Part shown: positions 33,315 through 45,237 of the stretch, piece by piece
Layout: the number at the start of each line of letters is the position of its first letter
Position numbering within the stretch: position 1 is the stretch's first letter
NCBI RefSeq assembly: GCF_000149955.1
Contig: NC_030986.1
Location: 1,796,345-1,860,344, forward strand
Length of the DNA: 64,000 bases
Source of the DNA: Fusarium oxysporum f. sp. lycopersici 4287
Lineage: Eukaryota; Ascomycota; Sordariomycetes; Hypocreales; Nectriaceae
Direction of reading: 5' to 3'
Made by a program: the position numbers and the translations under genes
The notes under the pieces: model-generated
Told to the model about the DNA's origin: nothing
The model's input: only the letters and a program-made list of their open reading frames with translations
Databases searched by the model: none

Positions 33315-36300
33315 TTATTGGGGAGATCCTTGCAGCCGGGTTGGCTGACTTGATGTATTTGTAGTTGGCACAATTACGCCAAGCACACAGTCATCTAGAT
33401 GTTCATAGAAGTCTTGCGCAGTACCAAACCCGTTCTTGCATATGGAGCACCTTGCTTTCGTGCCTACAGGATCATCGCCCCCTGGTAGCCGGTGGCCGCT
33501 GCTATGGCCTGTCTGGTCAACTTGATGGGCAGCAGTTAGGTGCCGTTTGAAGACATCAGCACGAGTGAAGACTTTTTCGAAGGGGCTGCCAACACCAGGA
33601 CAGAATGGGCACACCATCGTTCCACGATAATGAGTAAGAGCGTGGCGGTTCTTGTCGTACTTGCGCGCGAATCCTTTCGTGTGGTATTCGCATGTTACAA
33701 TAGGGCATTTTTCAGGCCGCTCTTCTTGGTGTGTAAGCATGTGAGAGGCCAGGTCACGAAACTCACGACCACAATCCGGATGAGGGCACCTGGTGCGATT
33801 TTCAGTAGGCCTTCGAGACGGACTTGCTCGTTCGATCGGTATTGATGGCTCGATAGAACTCGACGAAAGTAATGGACCTAAGGCAGAAACTGCTGGTAAT
33901 GCATCGGGAATCGCGGGGACTTGTTGCGGTATCGGATCTCTGTAGTCAGCGGGTGTTGGATACTCATCCATGTCGTCTTCACCGCTGGAGATATGTTCTT
34001 CTGGAACATCAACCGATTGGCGCACTTCTCGCATCCAGTCCTTCAAAATGCTCATGGATGGCCAGTCACCACTAGCTTTACCCACTCGATGAGGTCGGAA
34101 GTGTGCGCGGCGGAGGTGTGCAGCAGCGTTATAATATGCGCCATAGCGCTTTTGTGCCAGGCATGCTTTGCATCTTGACAATGGAATCACTGGTTGAGGG
34201 GCAGAAGGCATTTGGTTCTTGGGTTCTTTGCAAACCCATCGCTTGACCGTGGCCGAATGTTTGGCATCTATATGGCGGCGTAACTCGTGGTCACCACGGA
34301 AGCCATCTGGATGCTCATTACACTTGTCGCAGTACACGCGGCGCAAAGAAGTTCGGCGAGAAGGTGGTTTTAGCCTTGACGGGGAGATTGGTTCACCCGA
34401 AAGTCGCCGGGATTCTAGGCGTGGTGACACATCGTCACCTATCGTATGTCTGCGGGTGCGTCCTCCAACATCACCTGGCACTGAGAACTGACCAAGTAAA
34501 GGAAAATCCGACCGCGATCCAGAAGGTATGTATTGTGACGATGGACCTGCTGAACTAAGGGATGGCGTAGACTTCAGGTAATGCTGTCTTGTCGTACTCT
34601 CTAGTTGTGCTGTGGGGAAACCCCTTGAGCCCCTTAAATCTAACGATTGCCTTCTGGGTAAAACAAAGCCGTTGAAACCAGAATTAGGGATTTCCCCCAT
34701 ACCGAGATTCATGAGAAAATCAAAGCTCGAGAATAAATGCCGTGGTGGCCACTGATCCCGACGGATGATTCTTGCAACGTTACGGGCAATGGGGTCTTCG
34801 AGCTCAGACACATTAGATAAAGGATCATTTGAAGCGGCGAATAGAGAGACCAAAGCTTGGTAGACACTTCGAATGACTTGGTCAGGTCGTTCCGTGGGTG
34901 TTGTGCTGGCCTGCGATGGATCGCTTCCCTGAAACGACAAGGCAATGTCAACCAATATGGTGTTAACAGCACTAAAGATGCAGATCGAAATGAAAACCCC
35001 TAGCCATTGCCTTAGGCCCATAGTAGGCAAAATAGAAGTTGCGAAATCCAAAGAGATCAAGTACCGTCGTGTGCACTCCCTCAAGGAAACATTGCGCTCG
35101 GTAGACGGGCGACGATCGACAGGCGTGCGCGGAAGATAGGTGCCCTCGCTCCGTAGTGACTGACTTGGCTGAGAGGTATCGTAAAATATGATTTCGCGCA
35201 AGAGTTGCTTCACGCGAAAAAGCGAGGGATGTGTCGTCTGTTCCTCTTCCCGGGACATCGAAAGTTGACCGCTGGCACTCAACAGCTCCAAAAGATCAAA
35301 GGCAGCACCCCGGAAACTTGGGCTAGAAGCAATGAGCTGCAGGACAGGTGGCGGTGTCCCTTGATCGTGGTACCCAGGACCTAGAGGCTGGTTAATACGC
35401 TCGTCAAGGCCAGGCTCTCCATCCTGCCACCAAAAAGTATCCTGAAAATCAAGCCTCCAGGCAGGTCTTTTTACGGCCGACAAAGTGGGGTTCTGAGCGA
35501 GTATTTAGTCGTNNNNNNNNNNNNNNNNNNNNNNNNNNNNNNNNNNNNNNNNNNNNNNNNNNNNNNNNNNNNNNNNNNNNNNNNNNNNNNNNNNNNNNNN
35601 NNNNNNNNNNNNCGAACGATCCTATCAAGGGTCAGCTAAAGCGGGAAGCTGGACAAAGAATGACCGGTACCTTGAAGCAAAACATCAACAAGAGAGGTCA
35701 CTGATCCACGATAACATCCTAAGATACTCCAATGTGCCTCGGACTCGGATGACGGCATCCCCGAACATCGGGAACAGGGGTTATTTGCGTCGCACTAGAA
35801 TGGTAAGCACTTAAGGTCACTCAGCAGATAATGGTGGGACCTACCGGTCTGTTCGAAGCTCGACATCGAAGACACGGGTCATTGTTGTGGAGCAGCTTCA
35901 GCTCTCCTATTGACTTCAGACGATCATGTCCGACGCGAGCTCTTTTAAGAGGAGGCAGCTGTGGGTCAGATGTGGTTTCCTCGCCGCTTCTCGACAGCGC
36001 AGTTTTGGGGTCTGAGAAGGAGAAGCTTGAGCTGTGGTCCCTTCTTGTCGTCGCTGTGGAGGCGGTTGAGGGTGTCGGGAATGGCAGAGGAGGGAGATTA
36101 GTCGTTACGAGTGTGGTTGGAGGTTGAATAGGCGGCAACCGGTCCCGAGGCAGAGCACCGCCGCCCGTCTCTGGTATTTCGGAAATATTCGAAGAGCTCT
36201 GGGCTGGCACAAATGATCCAGATTCACTTGCATTCTTCGTTAAGTGCAGTCGAAGGTGATTGTCCCGTTCTAGATGCGTCGAGAATCCATAGACATAGTG

Positions 36301-36993
36301 GATGCATTGTTCATGCCAACACTTAAACGGTGCCCTCGAGAAGTTGGTAATAGAAGTAGAAGCCGCTGAGGGGAAAGAGTGTGTTACTCGATCATGATGC
36401 GCAAGATGATGATCGAGCCATGATGTATATTCTTGAGGTGGTGGAAATGGAGATGAGCCTTTTAGAGCGCGGGCAACGTCCATGTCTATACTGTTAGTTC
36501 TATCCATATCAGATACTCTACCGGAGGTTGCATGATAGACCGTGCACAGCGAGGTTATTCACTTACTCTGTTGCTTACATGCAGCTTCGAGGCATTCACA
36601 ACGGTACTGGAGAGCCCGCGCTTCTTCAGCTTCAGAAAGAGAGGGGATGCGTGATGAAATGCCTACAAAAGTGAGAATTAGATATGACTCGATATATTCG
36701 CCACAGACTGTGGAAGACAAAAATCATGGTGACAGCGCTCCAAGATAATGAAAAGCGGAACAGAGCGTACCGTAACGTTCGACAAGATTTTCGAGGGCAC
36801 GAAGTTTGCGCCGCAGCATATCGACCTCGACAATGGCATTGAGAGTAACGTGTCGACCTTGATGGTTTGGTGACGGTACAACTGCCTCCGACCCAGTGCC
36901 TGTATCAACCTGAGGTCGCTGACGTTGGCCGGCAAGATCAAGATGGGACTCCGGGTCGGATAGGCCCCGTGGAGTGTAGTCATCCTGGCTCAT
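33315..36993 (-). CDS. Large zinc-finger protein: coiled coil, C2H2 fingers and a Zn2Cys6-like cluster, cut by an N gap
   Basis: Probably one gene in two pieces. The 5' part has exons 36993-36771, 36662-36567, 36485-35845 and 35794-35671 with introns of 108, 81 and 50 nt. It encodes MSQDDYTPRGLSDPE, a short coiled coil (VDMLRRKLRALENLVERYG), a C2H2 finger (CWHEQCIHYVYGFSTHLERD, then NHLRLH), and a six-Cys cluster CLRCRASNRPCDANNPCSRC with a sixth Cys 16 residues on. The donor at 35670 leads into the N run. After the gap, an acceptor (actaaatactcgctcag) at 35493 opens the 3' exon, 35492-33315, which adds at least four more C2H2-like fingers (CDKCNEHPDGFRGDHELRRH, CPHPDCGREFRDLASHMLTH, CPFCPGVGSPFEKV..., CSICKNGFGTAQDFYEHLDDC). 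Frames on the two sides do not join directly (phase 1 into phase 0), so at least one more exon lies in the gap. Nuclear, probably DNA-binding; target unknown. Confidence 0.78.
35513..35612. other. Assembly gap (100 N)
   Basis: Exactly 100 N, the usual placeholder for a gap of unknown size. It falls inside an intron or hidden exon of the zinc-finger gene. Confidence 0.99.
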
Positions 36994-39900
36994 CTCTGGA
37001 CCAGATCATCTCATCTCGTCCAGAGTCGACTTTTCTATGAGTTCCTGTTGAATGGGCTTGAGCTGCTGAGCATGACTGGTCGCCTTTCCGGGAAGTTCGC
37101 TGGCTGGTTACTGTTCGCATCTGCCAGTGGCCATTTGTCGGTGGTACACAACAGAAGGCGGGCAGCCGTCGCGCGAAGCAGGAGACTGAGAGGATTAGAA
37201 GGAATAATTAACAAGACGAGAGCATGAGCCCCCCCGGACGGGCAATATCAAAAATCGATCCGGAGGCTCTCGTGGAGATGTTAGAAATCAAGACGAATGA
37301 ACGAGCCAAGATTTATCAGAGGGCACGAGCGCACGACATTGCATTGTGCTGGGCCCTCACCCCCCAAGGCCCCGGCCATGTGTGAGGCACAGCGAGGGAG
37401 TGAGGGCAAAGAGTGAGCAAGGTGGGGCATAGCTCCCCCGTCACGGCAGATTTGGAGATAGTGCCGACAACGATGCGGTGCGGTCTCTGGGCCTGGATCC
37501 GTCTGGAGCCCGCATTCAGCCAGGTATAAAGCGCGGATTGCAAGGGCGCCGCAGGGTACAACGCTTTGTATTCGCTGTCGAACTCAGTTGATTACAGGAG
37601 AGGTTCTCATCTGAATACTGGGCGGCAGAGTGAGAAAGGTCCGTGCTTCTCAGCCCATGTTGGCACGGTATGTGGCCAGTTGTAAAGCGCTGGACAGCTC
37701 AGTGCGAATATTGGCATGTCAGTGTCGTTGGAGGTATCCCAGGGCCATGATCCCAATGACAGACCAGCGGGGAACCACCCACCAACCGGGTCCTAGCAAT
37801 AGCCACGAGTCCAGGCATGAGAGCGATTTCAGCACCACAACCCTGCGCGAGCTGTTCGTCCCGTTCGCCCTGCTGGCCCAGCTCGCCCCCTCGTCCGCAT
37901 GCTCCATCACGGTGACCTTGCCATGGTAGCCTTGTCGGGGTAGTAGCCCCTTCTCGGTCGTAACCCTGTCATGGAAGGTGGCCAAGCCTCCCAGGTACAA
38001 CGGTTATCGAGCGGGAGGAGCGTCAATTGACGAGAGTGTCAAGAGCTGAGCACAGTATGTCTATCTGGCTTTGGTGCCGCCTGTTACATTTCTCGAGAGC
38101 CATTGTTTATTACGGATAGTGTAGAGAGGCTGCAGGAACTGAGACAACGTGGGCGTAGCTCAAGCCGTTGCTGTGGCTTTGCGCCCACGCTTGTCATCGT
38201 GGGCGGTGCATGTTGGCCGATCCTTAGCGTTGGTACTGTCTTTGTTTGATATTGTTTCTTTTCACATTCTCATCGCAGCGCCATGTCTCGCCGCAACGTG
38301 GACAGCTTCAGTACGCGCTTGACCCTCCATCTCGTTTCATTCTTTGGCTGAGAAGATTCAGTGGGGCTGGTGATTTTCCTGGCGGTAAGAACAAGCGGAC
38401 GTTTGGTGAGGCAGCTTGACCAATTCCCAGACCCAAGGTAGCTCTCACTGCTTTGCTCTCGGCTGGGCTTGGCTGGGTTTGAGATTGTCCAAGGGAGAGA
38501 GATTGCTAGGATGATGTGGCGAATGCGCCTAAAAGTTCCGGCCGAAACCCTCGGGGTTGTCTAGTCTAATCTGGTTCAGAGTCAGAAATGAGATGACCGA
38601 AGAACCAAAAGTGATAAAGCGCGGAAGACAGTTGACGAGCAAAAGGCCAGCAGCACCTGAGGAGGTCACCCCATGTTCGCCCCTGTTGTCGACGCTACTG
38701 CAAATGGAGGTGTTGTGCTGGAGGCACCTGTATGTATGAGACTATGCTGCTGTACTGAAGATTGGTTGCGTGTCCGTCTTTATCAGTCTCCAAAGACACG
38801 GTCTTCCCTGCATATGAGTGATCGACTACGACCTTGCGAGATCAGCGGAAATTTGAGTGGCCTTGGGAAGCATTGATCAAGCGTTTTTATCCGTCTTTGC
38901 CGAGATGATATTGTGAAGCTGAGAGCCTGGAGACCATGGCTGAGGCGTCATGCTATTACCATATCCTGGGTAGTAAAGTTTAGTATAGCCGGGACAATTT
39001 ACCCAATCCCATGGCAATGAAGGAAGCTAGGAGGTAAGTGAGATGGAGATAGTGAGGTGTAGTCGCCTGGTAAAAGCTGGGTAGCTAAGGTACCCTGGGC
39101 CTGGCCCAAGCTCTTTTGGAGGGCTGTCAGAAGTCAGAACCGGAGGGGCCTGGTCATCCATTCCTCTTGTGTACCTAAGTTGGTAGGTTGGTAGACAGGT
39201 AGGCATTTCTCTTCAGGTATTTTTGGTTACTATCCGTACTCTTCCCCAAGTCAAAGGATATGATTGACCTACCTAGGTTGATAATAAAAGCCGGTAAGCT
39301 TGCGAACATGAGCTAAGAGCGTGCAGTGTCACTGACAACCCGACAACGGAAGACGGGACGGGATTGTGGGTGTGGAAGAAAATTGTGGATGTCAAAGTCC
39401 ATGTTGATGTGGATGCTGGATGGCGACAAAATGGACCATGCTCCTTCCCGACTGGAACTCAAGGTTTTGAAACCAGAGAAGGAGCCAATAGGAGAAGCGG
39501 CTTCTGGAACCCTGGACTACCCACATCAACGGTTCTTAGGCAGATGCAAGGATGTTAGTGTTTAGCGGCCACGCATGCAGCGCAAGTGCACATTCAATCG
39601 AACGTGAGTTGGAAGCATGGGCCAAACAGAGTAGAAAAAAAGAAAATCAGGGAATAGAAGTTTAGGTACAGAGTAGGTTGCTTGATACCTTAGTTATGTC
39701 TGATGCAAGGTTTTAGAGGTTATTGTAAACGGTGAACTGTTTGGAATAGTCTTCTTAATCACTTCTGGTTTTTATGTACCTATTTACACTCTGTTTTAAG
39801 AATGAAGCTTTATTTCAAAGAGAAATAATCACCAAGGATGGCAGGTAGGCACTTACCTAAGGTCGTGCGCGGTACCTAGGTGCCCCGGTAGGTCAGATAA

Positions 39901-41857
39901 AAACCGGGACACTTTGCCTGTAATTATCTGCTTAAGTTTCCTGATTTTTATCTGACCTACCGGGGCACCTAGGTACCTACTTACCTTAGGTAGGTATGAG
40001 GGAAAGAAGCCACAGGGCAACGCCCAAGCGTCCCCGCTTCTTTAACCGTCCGTTGCAAAGCCACGAGTTTTGGAAATAACCCTGGTCGACCCTTCATCTC
40101 GTTGGTGTTCGAGGCTAAAAAGGCGGCCCATGTCTGAATTTATGCGACATTTACCTTAGCATGAGGCATGGCCATCGAGGTAATTAATTCCTAAATTGCG
40201 AGCTGGGCTTCTGGAGAAAGACCTGCAGCACCTTATCTTATTACCGCACCTTGCCTTGTCCCCTCCCCTCCAGCTGGACCTACCTTAGCCAAACATGGAT
40301 TATGATCAAGCTCTTGAAGCCAGCCCATTCCTGGCGCTCGACGGAGCAAATGTCTACATTTAATTTCGTTCTTCATCTCGATGACCTCAATTTCAAGGAA
40401 AACCTGCAATCAGACATGTCGTATGCTAAGTACCTAAGGTAGGTAATCAGAAACGTCCCCCCGCCACCAGGCAAGTTTGCAAAAGTCACTAAATGATACC
40501 CCGGTCTCGAGCCGGGGGGTTAAGAAAACTTCAGACTTTGACAAAGAATGCCAAAATAAACACATCAAAGATTCCCCTAACCGTAGTGATAATTTACCCA
40601 AGTATACTCATCATCTGGGATCGAGGTCCTAAGTTTTATTGCCTTCCCTAGCCTGGTAGGTATTACATAGACCATGTTCCCAGCTCAGCGGCATGCATTC
40701 AAATGCCCCAGCCTGCCCCAGGCTTGATGTGACACTACATCTTCGTACCTTACCTTGCTCCAAAGCATCTCACGGTTCTCATCTTTATCTCTCATCTCCA
40801 ATGCCAGCCACGTCTGCTGGTCTGCTTGTCCCATACGCCACACCATCCAGTCATACATACCTTGCTGCTGTTACCTGAATCGACCAAGACATGCACTGTA
40901 GACAGCCGCCTGCCCTCTCTAGCCATCTTGGGACATCTCCCCGGTTGGCTAAGCGGGTGTGATGAACGCAAGATGCTGCTTCTGGTGATGCAGCTGTCCC
41001 TGGGTTCTGGCCTATGAGGGTGTAGCTGCATGTGGTTGGACAATGCCCGCCTTTTCTTGTCAGCCTAAGTAATAACATTCAAGTAAATTGACCAGTCCGA
41101 AATGTCTCGGTAATGAGGAACAGCAGGATGAAATCATATGTTGATGCCGAGTATCAATAAGGCACCACATTGAGGGACCTTGGTTCTTCTCTCTCGTACA
41201 TATGTGGTGATGTCCTCTATGAGGTATTGTATGTGAGAATGTCCATATTTATATTAAAAGGACCCATCTACTGCAGGTTCAATTATAATAACTAAGCATG
41301 CGGACGAGACAATTCATTTGTGACCTGTCTACTCCTCTAGTTGCAGTAGCTATCGCTCATGTTGAATGGCTTTATCCCTTGATGCCATCCTATCCGCTGT
41401 TGAGCTTTCTTTATATGGTCATAACATTGCAAGAATACGCAACAATGACATAAAACAACAAGAAAAAGAAGAAAATCAAATCAATAGAATGGGATCGCAC
41501 CCAGCCCTAGGAATGGACGAGGGTGGTTGGCTGTTCGTCATGTAGAGAGCGTCCAGGGAACGTGGGAAGAGGGGGTCTGGGAAAAGCCAAGAACGGAAAC
41601 GATGAAGCCGTCGGTTCTGAGAAGCCAGACCTGGAACCAGAAAAACAAGGGCAAAAATGGCTTCCTTGTAACCGTTGCTCGTTGTGTCCGTTCCCATTTC
41701 CGACGCGTTTTTAATCGTTTCCCCGCCCACAGTAGCCACTGAGGAAATCTCGCTCTCGCTTACTGATTGACAATTAATACGTAGTATAATGTCACTGGCT
41801 TCAGTCCCTGCTTTGATTGCCGCTATGCCATGCTCAGGTGAATGTCTGTGGATTCAC
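36994..41857. other. 4.9-kb intergenic region with inverted repeat and ACCTAGGT-type motifs
   Basis: This lies upstream of the zinc-finger gene and downstream of the ethanolamine kinase gene. I see no protein with a recognisable domain. It holds the 33-bp inverted repeat at 39871-39977 and several short palindromic motifs of the type acctaggt and taccttaggta (near 39070, 39172-39206, 39265-39278, 39851-39862, 39979-39996, 40430-40445). Such motifs are densest here. Old repeat debris is the likely explanation. Confidence 0.55.
39871..39977. repeat. Perfect 33-bp inverted repeat with a 41-bp spacer
   Basis: The left arm 39871-39903 starts ggtacctaggtgccccggta and ends agataaaaa. The right arm 39945-39977 is its exact reverse complement, starting tttttatctgacctaccggg. 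Flanks keep partial symmetry (cttacctaaggt on the left, accttaggtaggt on the right). The structure is like a foldback or MITE remnant; no coding sequence lies inside. Confidence 0.9.
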
Positions 41858-43162
41858 CTACTCGGTGCGCCACCAAGTCTTTTCCCTCAATGGCATTTCT
41901 TGGCCTGAAGCTTTTCGGCTGCCATCCTCCTCGCCCTTGTATGCCCAGTACTCACTCAATCGCAGTTCAGCATATTGAGCATAGTCAAAGTCAATCTTGG
42001 AAATGACAGCTTGGATTTGGGACCAGATGCCCCAGTAGAATCCTGGCACTCCTCGATACGCATCGACCTCGGTCATGAGTTTCCGAACCTCCTCCTCTTC
42101 ATCGACCTCCTCGCCGGTTAAAGAAAAGTAAGATTTGATGTACTCCCTTACAAACGCAAGTCGTTGATCCTGTCTGGGTACAGCCGAGTAGTCGCAGTCA
42201 TACCCTGCCCACTCTGCAAAGTGGTTCGCCACGTCAAAAGCCGCAGGCGATGGTGTAGCATACTCGTAATCGATGAAGTCGACGGTAGGGGCCGCCTCAT
42301 CGTCTTCGTGGATGATAACGTTGGCACACAGCAGGTCGCAGTGCGCAAATACAAGCTGCACACAAGGTTAATATTTTCCATCGGGTAACTGTGTGCTTAT
42401 GAACGTACCCCGTTCTTGCCCAAGCCAGGCCGCTGGCTCAGTTTTTGGACCATCTCTTTCAACTCTGCCTGCAGCAGTGCTTGCCTCTGCCTAGCGACCT
42501 GCGACGCCTTCCAGAAGAACACCTCGGCGCCGGGTGCTTTGCCCGAAGCATCTGTCGCATACAGCTNNNNNNNNNNNNNNNNNNNNNNNNNNNNNNNNNN
42601 NNNNNNNNNNNNNNNNNNNNNNNNNNNNNNNNNNNNNNNNNNNNNNNNNNNNNNNNNNNNNNNNNNNNNNNNNNNNNNNNNNNNNNNNNNNNNNNNNNNN
42701 NNNNNNNNNNNNNNNNNNNNNNNNNNNNNNNNNNNNNNNNNNNNNNNNNNNNNNNNNNNNNNNNNNNNNNNNNNNNNNNNNNNNNNNNNNNNNNNNNNNN
42801 NNNNNNNNNNNNNNNNNNNNNNNNNNNNNNNNNNNNNNNNNNNNNNNNNNNNNNNNNNNNNNNNNNNNNNNNNNNNNNNNNNNNNNNNNNNNNNNNNNNN
42901 NNNNNNNNNNNNNNNNNNNNNNNNNNNNNNNNNNNNNNNNNNNNNNNNNNNNNNNNNNNNNNNNNNNNNNNNNNNNNNNNNNNNNNNNNNNNNNNNNNNN
43001 NNNNNNNNNNNNNNNNNNNNNNNNNNNNNNNNNNNNNNNNNNNNNNNNNNNNNNNNNNNNNNNNNNNNNNNNNNNNNNNNCAAATTCAACGTTTGAGTCT
43101 TGGGCTCGCCAGTCTGGCATGAGTGTCAGGATGAGTGTTCGAGCCCGAGTCTTGTGATTCAT
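41858..43162 (-). CDS. EKI1: Ethanolamine kinase, middle lost in an N gap
   Basis: Cytosolic kinase that makes phosphoethanolamine, the first step of the CDP-ethanolamine branch of phosphatidylethanolamine synthesis. Visible parts are 43162-43081 (MNHKTRARTLILTLMPDW, then NVEF), 42566-42409 (LYATDASGKAPGAEVFFW...LGKNG) and 42355-41858; the last two are joined over a 53-nt intron. The third part has the Brenner-type motif AHCDLLCANVI (HxDxxxxN), FIDYEYATPSPAAFDVANHF and NHFAEWAGYDCDY, which fit ethanolamine rather than choline kinases. With the 514-nt gap counted as coding, the protein would be about 417 residues, the usual size, though the stated gap length leaves the frame one base out. The start is tentative; the frame is open further upstream. 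Confidence 0.87.
42567..43080. other. Assembly gap (514 N)
   Basis: A run of 514 N, an estimated rather than placeholder size. It covers the N-lobe and central part of the ethanolamine kinase. Confidence 0.99.
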
Positions 43163-44438
43163 TGTTGTCGTAGACCAAGTCCAAGAAAGGGCACATGCCC
43201 AAAATCGAGGTTGGTTGGTGATGTTGTCATGGTCACGCGAGTGCAGCGATGAGTGAAAAATAAGGAGGTGAGGGTACGCGCTGAGGGGGAGGACGGTAAG
43301 AGAGGGGAGACGGAAGAGTGAGATGGCGGGGTCCAAATAATCAGCGGGCCAGAAAAATTAGGAGAGGTAGGTCAAGATGTGGGTGGGAGAGTTGCCGGAG
43401 TTGTTTGCGAACAAGCGAGTCCGAATATCAAGGCTGAAAAGATCAGGTTGAGGGTTGAAGAAAAAAATTCCCAAGCAGCCAGATAGATCTGTTTTAGGGG
43501 TTCAGGGGCGTAAATCCGGGGACGGTCCAGGATAAAGCGGCGCCGGCGACGGTGGTAGTAGGCAGGTCGTACCGTAAGACAGTGGAGACAGGGGTACCGG
43601 AGGCTCAAGGAGGGGGACGGCCGGGAAGCGGAGGGGTCGGCGAGGACGGAGTACGAGATGGTGGTGATGACGGAGGGAAAAGCAGCAGGATACGGTGGTG
43701 ATGCAAGCAGAGGGCGATATAGATAATAAAATAGGAGGGAAAGCACACGACCTGTTACCTTTCCAGTCGAACGGAAGCCGGCAAAGGTTAGGTACCTCGT
43801 GTAGAAATAGTAATAAAGCTAAGGCAGACGGGACAGAGCGGTGTTGGTGCTGGCTGCTGCTTTTGTGGGCGTGGGCCAGTCAGAGAGACGGCCTAGACCT
43901 TATGAAAAGGAAGGGAGTGCCGTTTTCCGCTGCAGCCTGGGACTTTTTAGATACGAGGGAAGGATTGTCGCGTGTCACTCGTAAGGTGGATGTGGATGTG
44001 AATGTGAAGCCTAGATGCATGGATGCAATTCAATGGAAGGAATATGGGGATTCAGTGTGAATTCATAAATGGCATGAATAGTGCGTGATAATGTGGGAAC
44101 TAGGCATTAGATGCTTTGGCTGAAGCAAGCTGCAAGAAAATACGAGAGTGTCTAAAAGACGAGCCTCGACCGCTATTCAAAGGTTGCTTTCGGCGGCAGT
44201 GTACGATGAAAAGAAAAATATTCGTCTGCTTGGACCCAGAATCACATGTTCAGGTGATTGTGTTGTCCTCCGTGCCCTGTGGCACTGAACTCGACTCGAC
44301 TATCCACCAAAGTAGTGCTTCTACTTGAAAGAAAAGAGCCAACAGTAATATAGCCGGTCGGTAGATACTGGGGTAAGGGAGGGGAGAATAAGTGAAAGGG
44401 AAATGAGCAGTAAATTGTGTTGGGAATCCCGTTGGGTC

Positions 44439-44481
<43 letters not shown>

Positions 44482-45237
44482 CGGAAACCAGAATGATTTC
44501 TCGCCACTGATATGCGAGTAACACTGCCCCTTTCATTGAAATACGACACAATCCAAGGCAATCCAACTGTCTGGATAAATTAATACTGCTTATTGCGGTC
44601 GAGAGGAACTGGACCATCGAGTTTTCTCTTGGCCCCTGTTTTATTGTCAATTGCCTATTCTGCACACCGACTCGTCAAATCTGGCAGCTATTATGCGCTA
44701 AACATCATGGATCTTTATGTTGCTTGATCCCTTACGGCGCCAGCCAAAAGGACCTCATTGGCCTCCACTTACGCAAGGTAACGCTTGTGACAAAGAAGCA
44801 GCTCGATCACTAACGAAGGGTGGATGTTATTCATTCGCTTCCCTTCCCATCCCATCCCTTCCCTTCCGCCTTTCTAAAAAGAACCTAGACGCCGCATATG
44901 AATTGTCCGTACCCAGGGTACCTTAGGGTATGTCATGAGCCTCATTTGAAACCCCCACCTCGTACCTCGCTCATCCCTGATGCCCGTGCGTGACCCTCCT
45001 CCCCTCCTACTGACCTGGACTCCCCTCTATTTGCGAAAATGTGGCGCTCATGAGGCTCATCTCTCCCAAGCACCTGAGGCGTAGTTCATTGGACAAACTC
45101 CATCACGACAAACCACATCTAAAATAGGTGCCCGCCTACTACTCATTCAAGACTTACATCAGGTCAACAACGTTGCCGCTTCATGTGACAAACATTAGCT
45201 ACTTTACCCTCAGTCTTATCATGTAAAACCCTTCACT
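43163..45237. other. Divergent intergenic region (EKI1 / NPR3) with a T13A28 tract
   Basis: About 2.1 kb between two divergent starts. It holds 13 T followed directly by 28 A at 44439-44479, and a C/T-rich block (cttcccttcccatcccatcc) near 44837-44870 next to a ggtaccttagggta motif at 44918-44931. The open frame at 43372-43746 (-) has no domain and is not called. Confidence 0.55.
44439..44479. repeat. T13A28 homopolymer tract
   Basis: Thirteen T are followed at once by twenty-eight A. The T part and part of the A run can fold back. It may be a rigid, nucleosome-poor promoter element, the A-tail scar of an old retro-insertion, or partly a sequencing artefact. Confidence 0.9.

Noticed and set aside
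33315..35492. The 3' zinc-finger block as a separate gene starting in its own open frame
   Set aside because: The frame opens without an ATG next to a good 3' splice site and branch site, and an in-frame stop lies just upstream; it is better read as a downstream exon.
43372..43746. A 124-codon minus-strand ORF upstream of the ethanolamine kinase
   Set aside because: The composition is that of a CT-rich fungal leader; no domain is seen.
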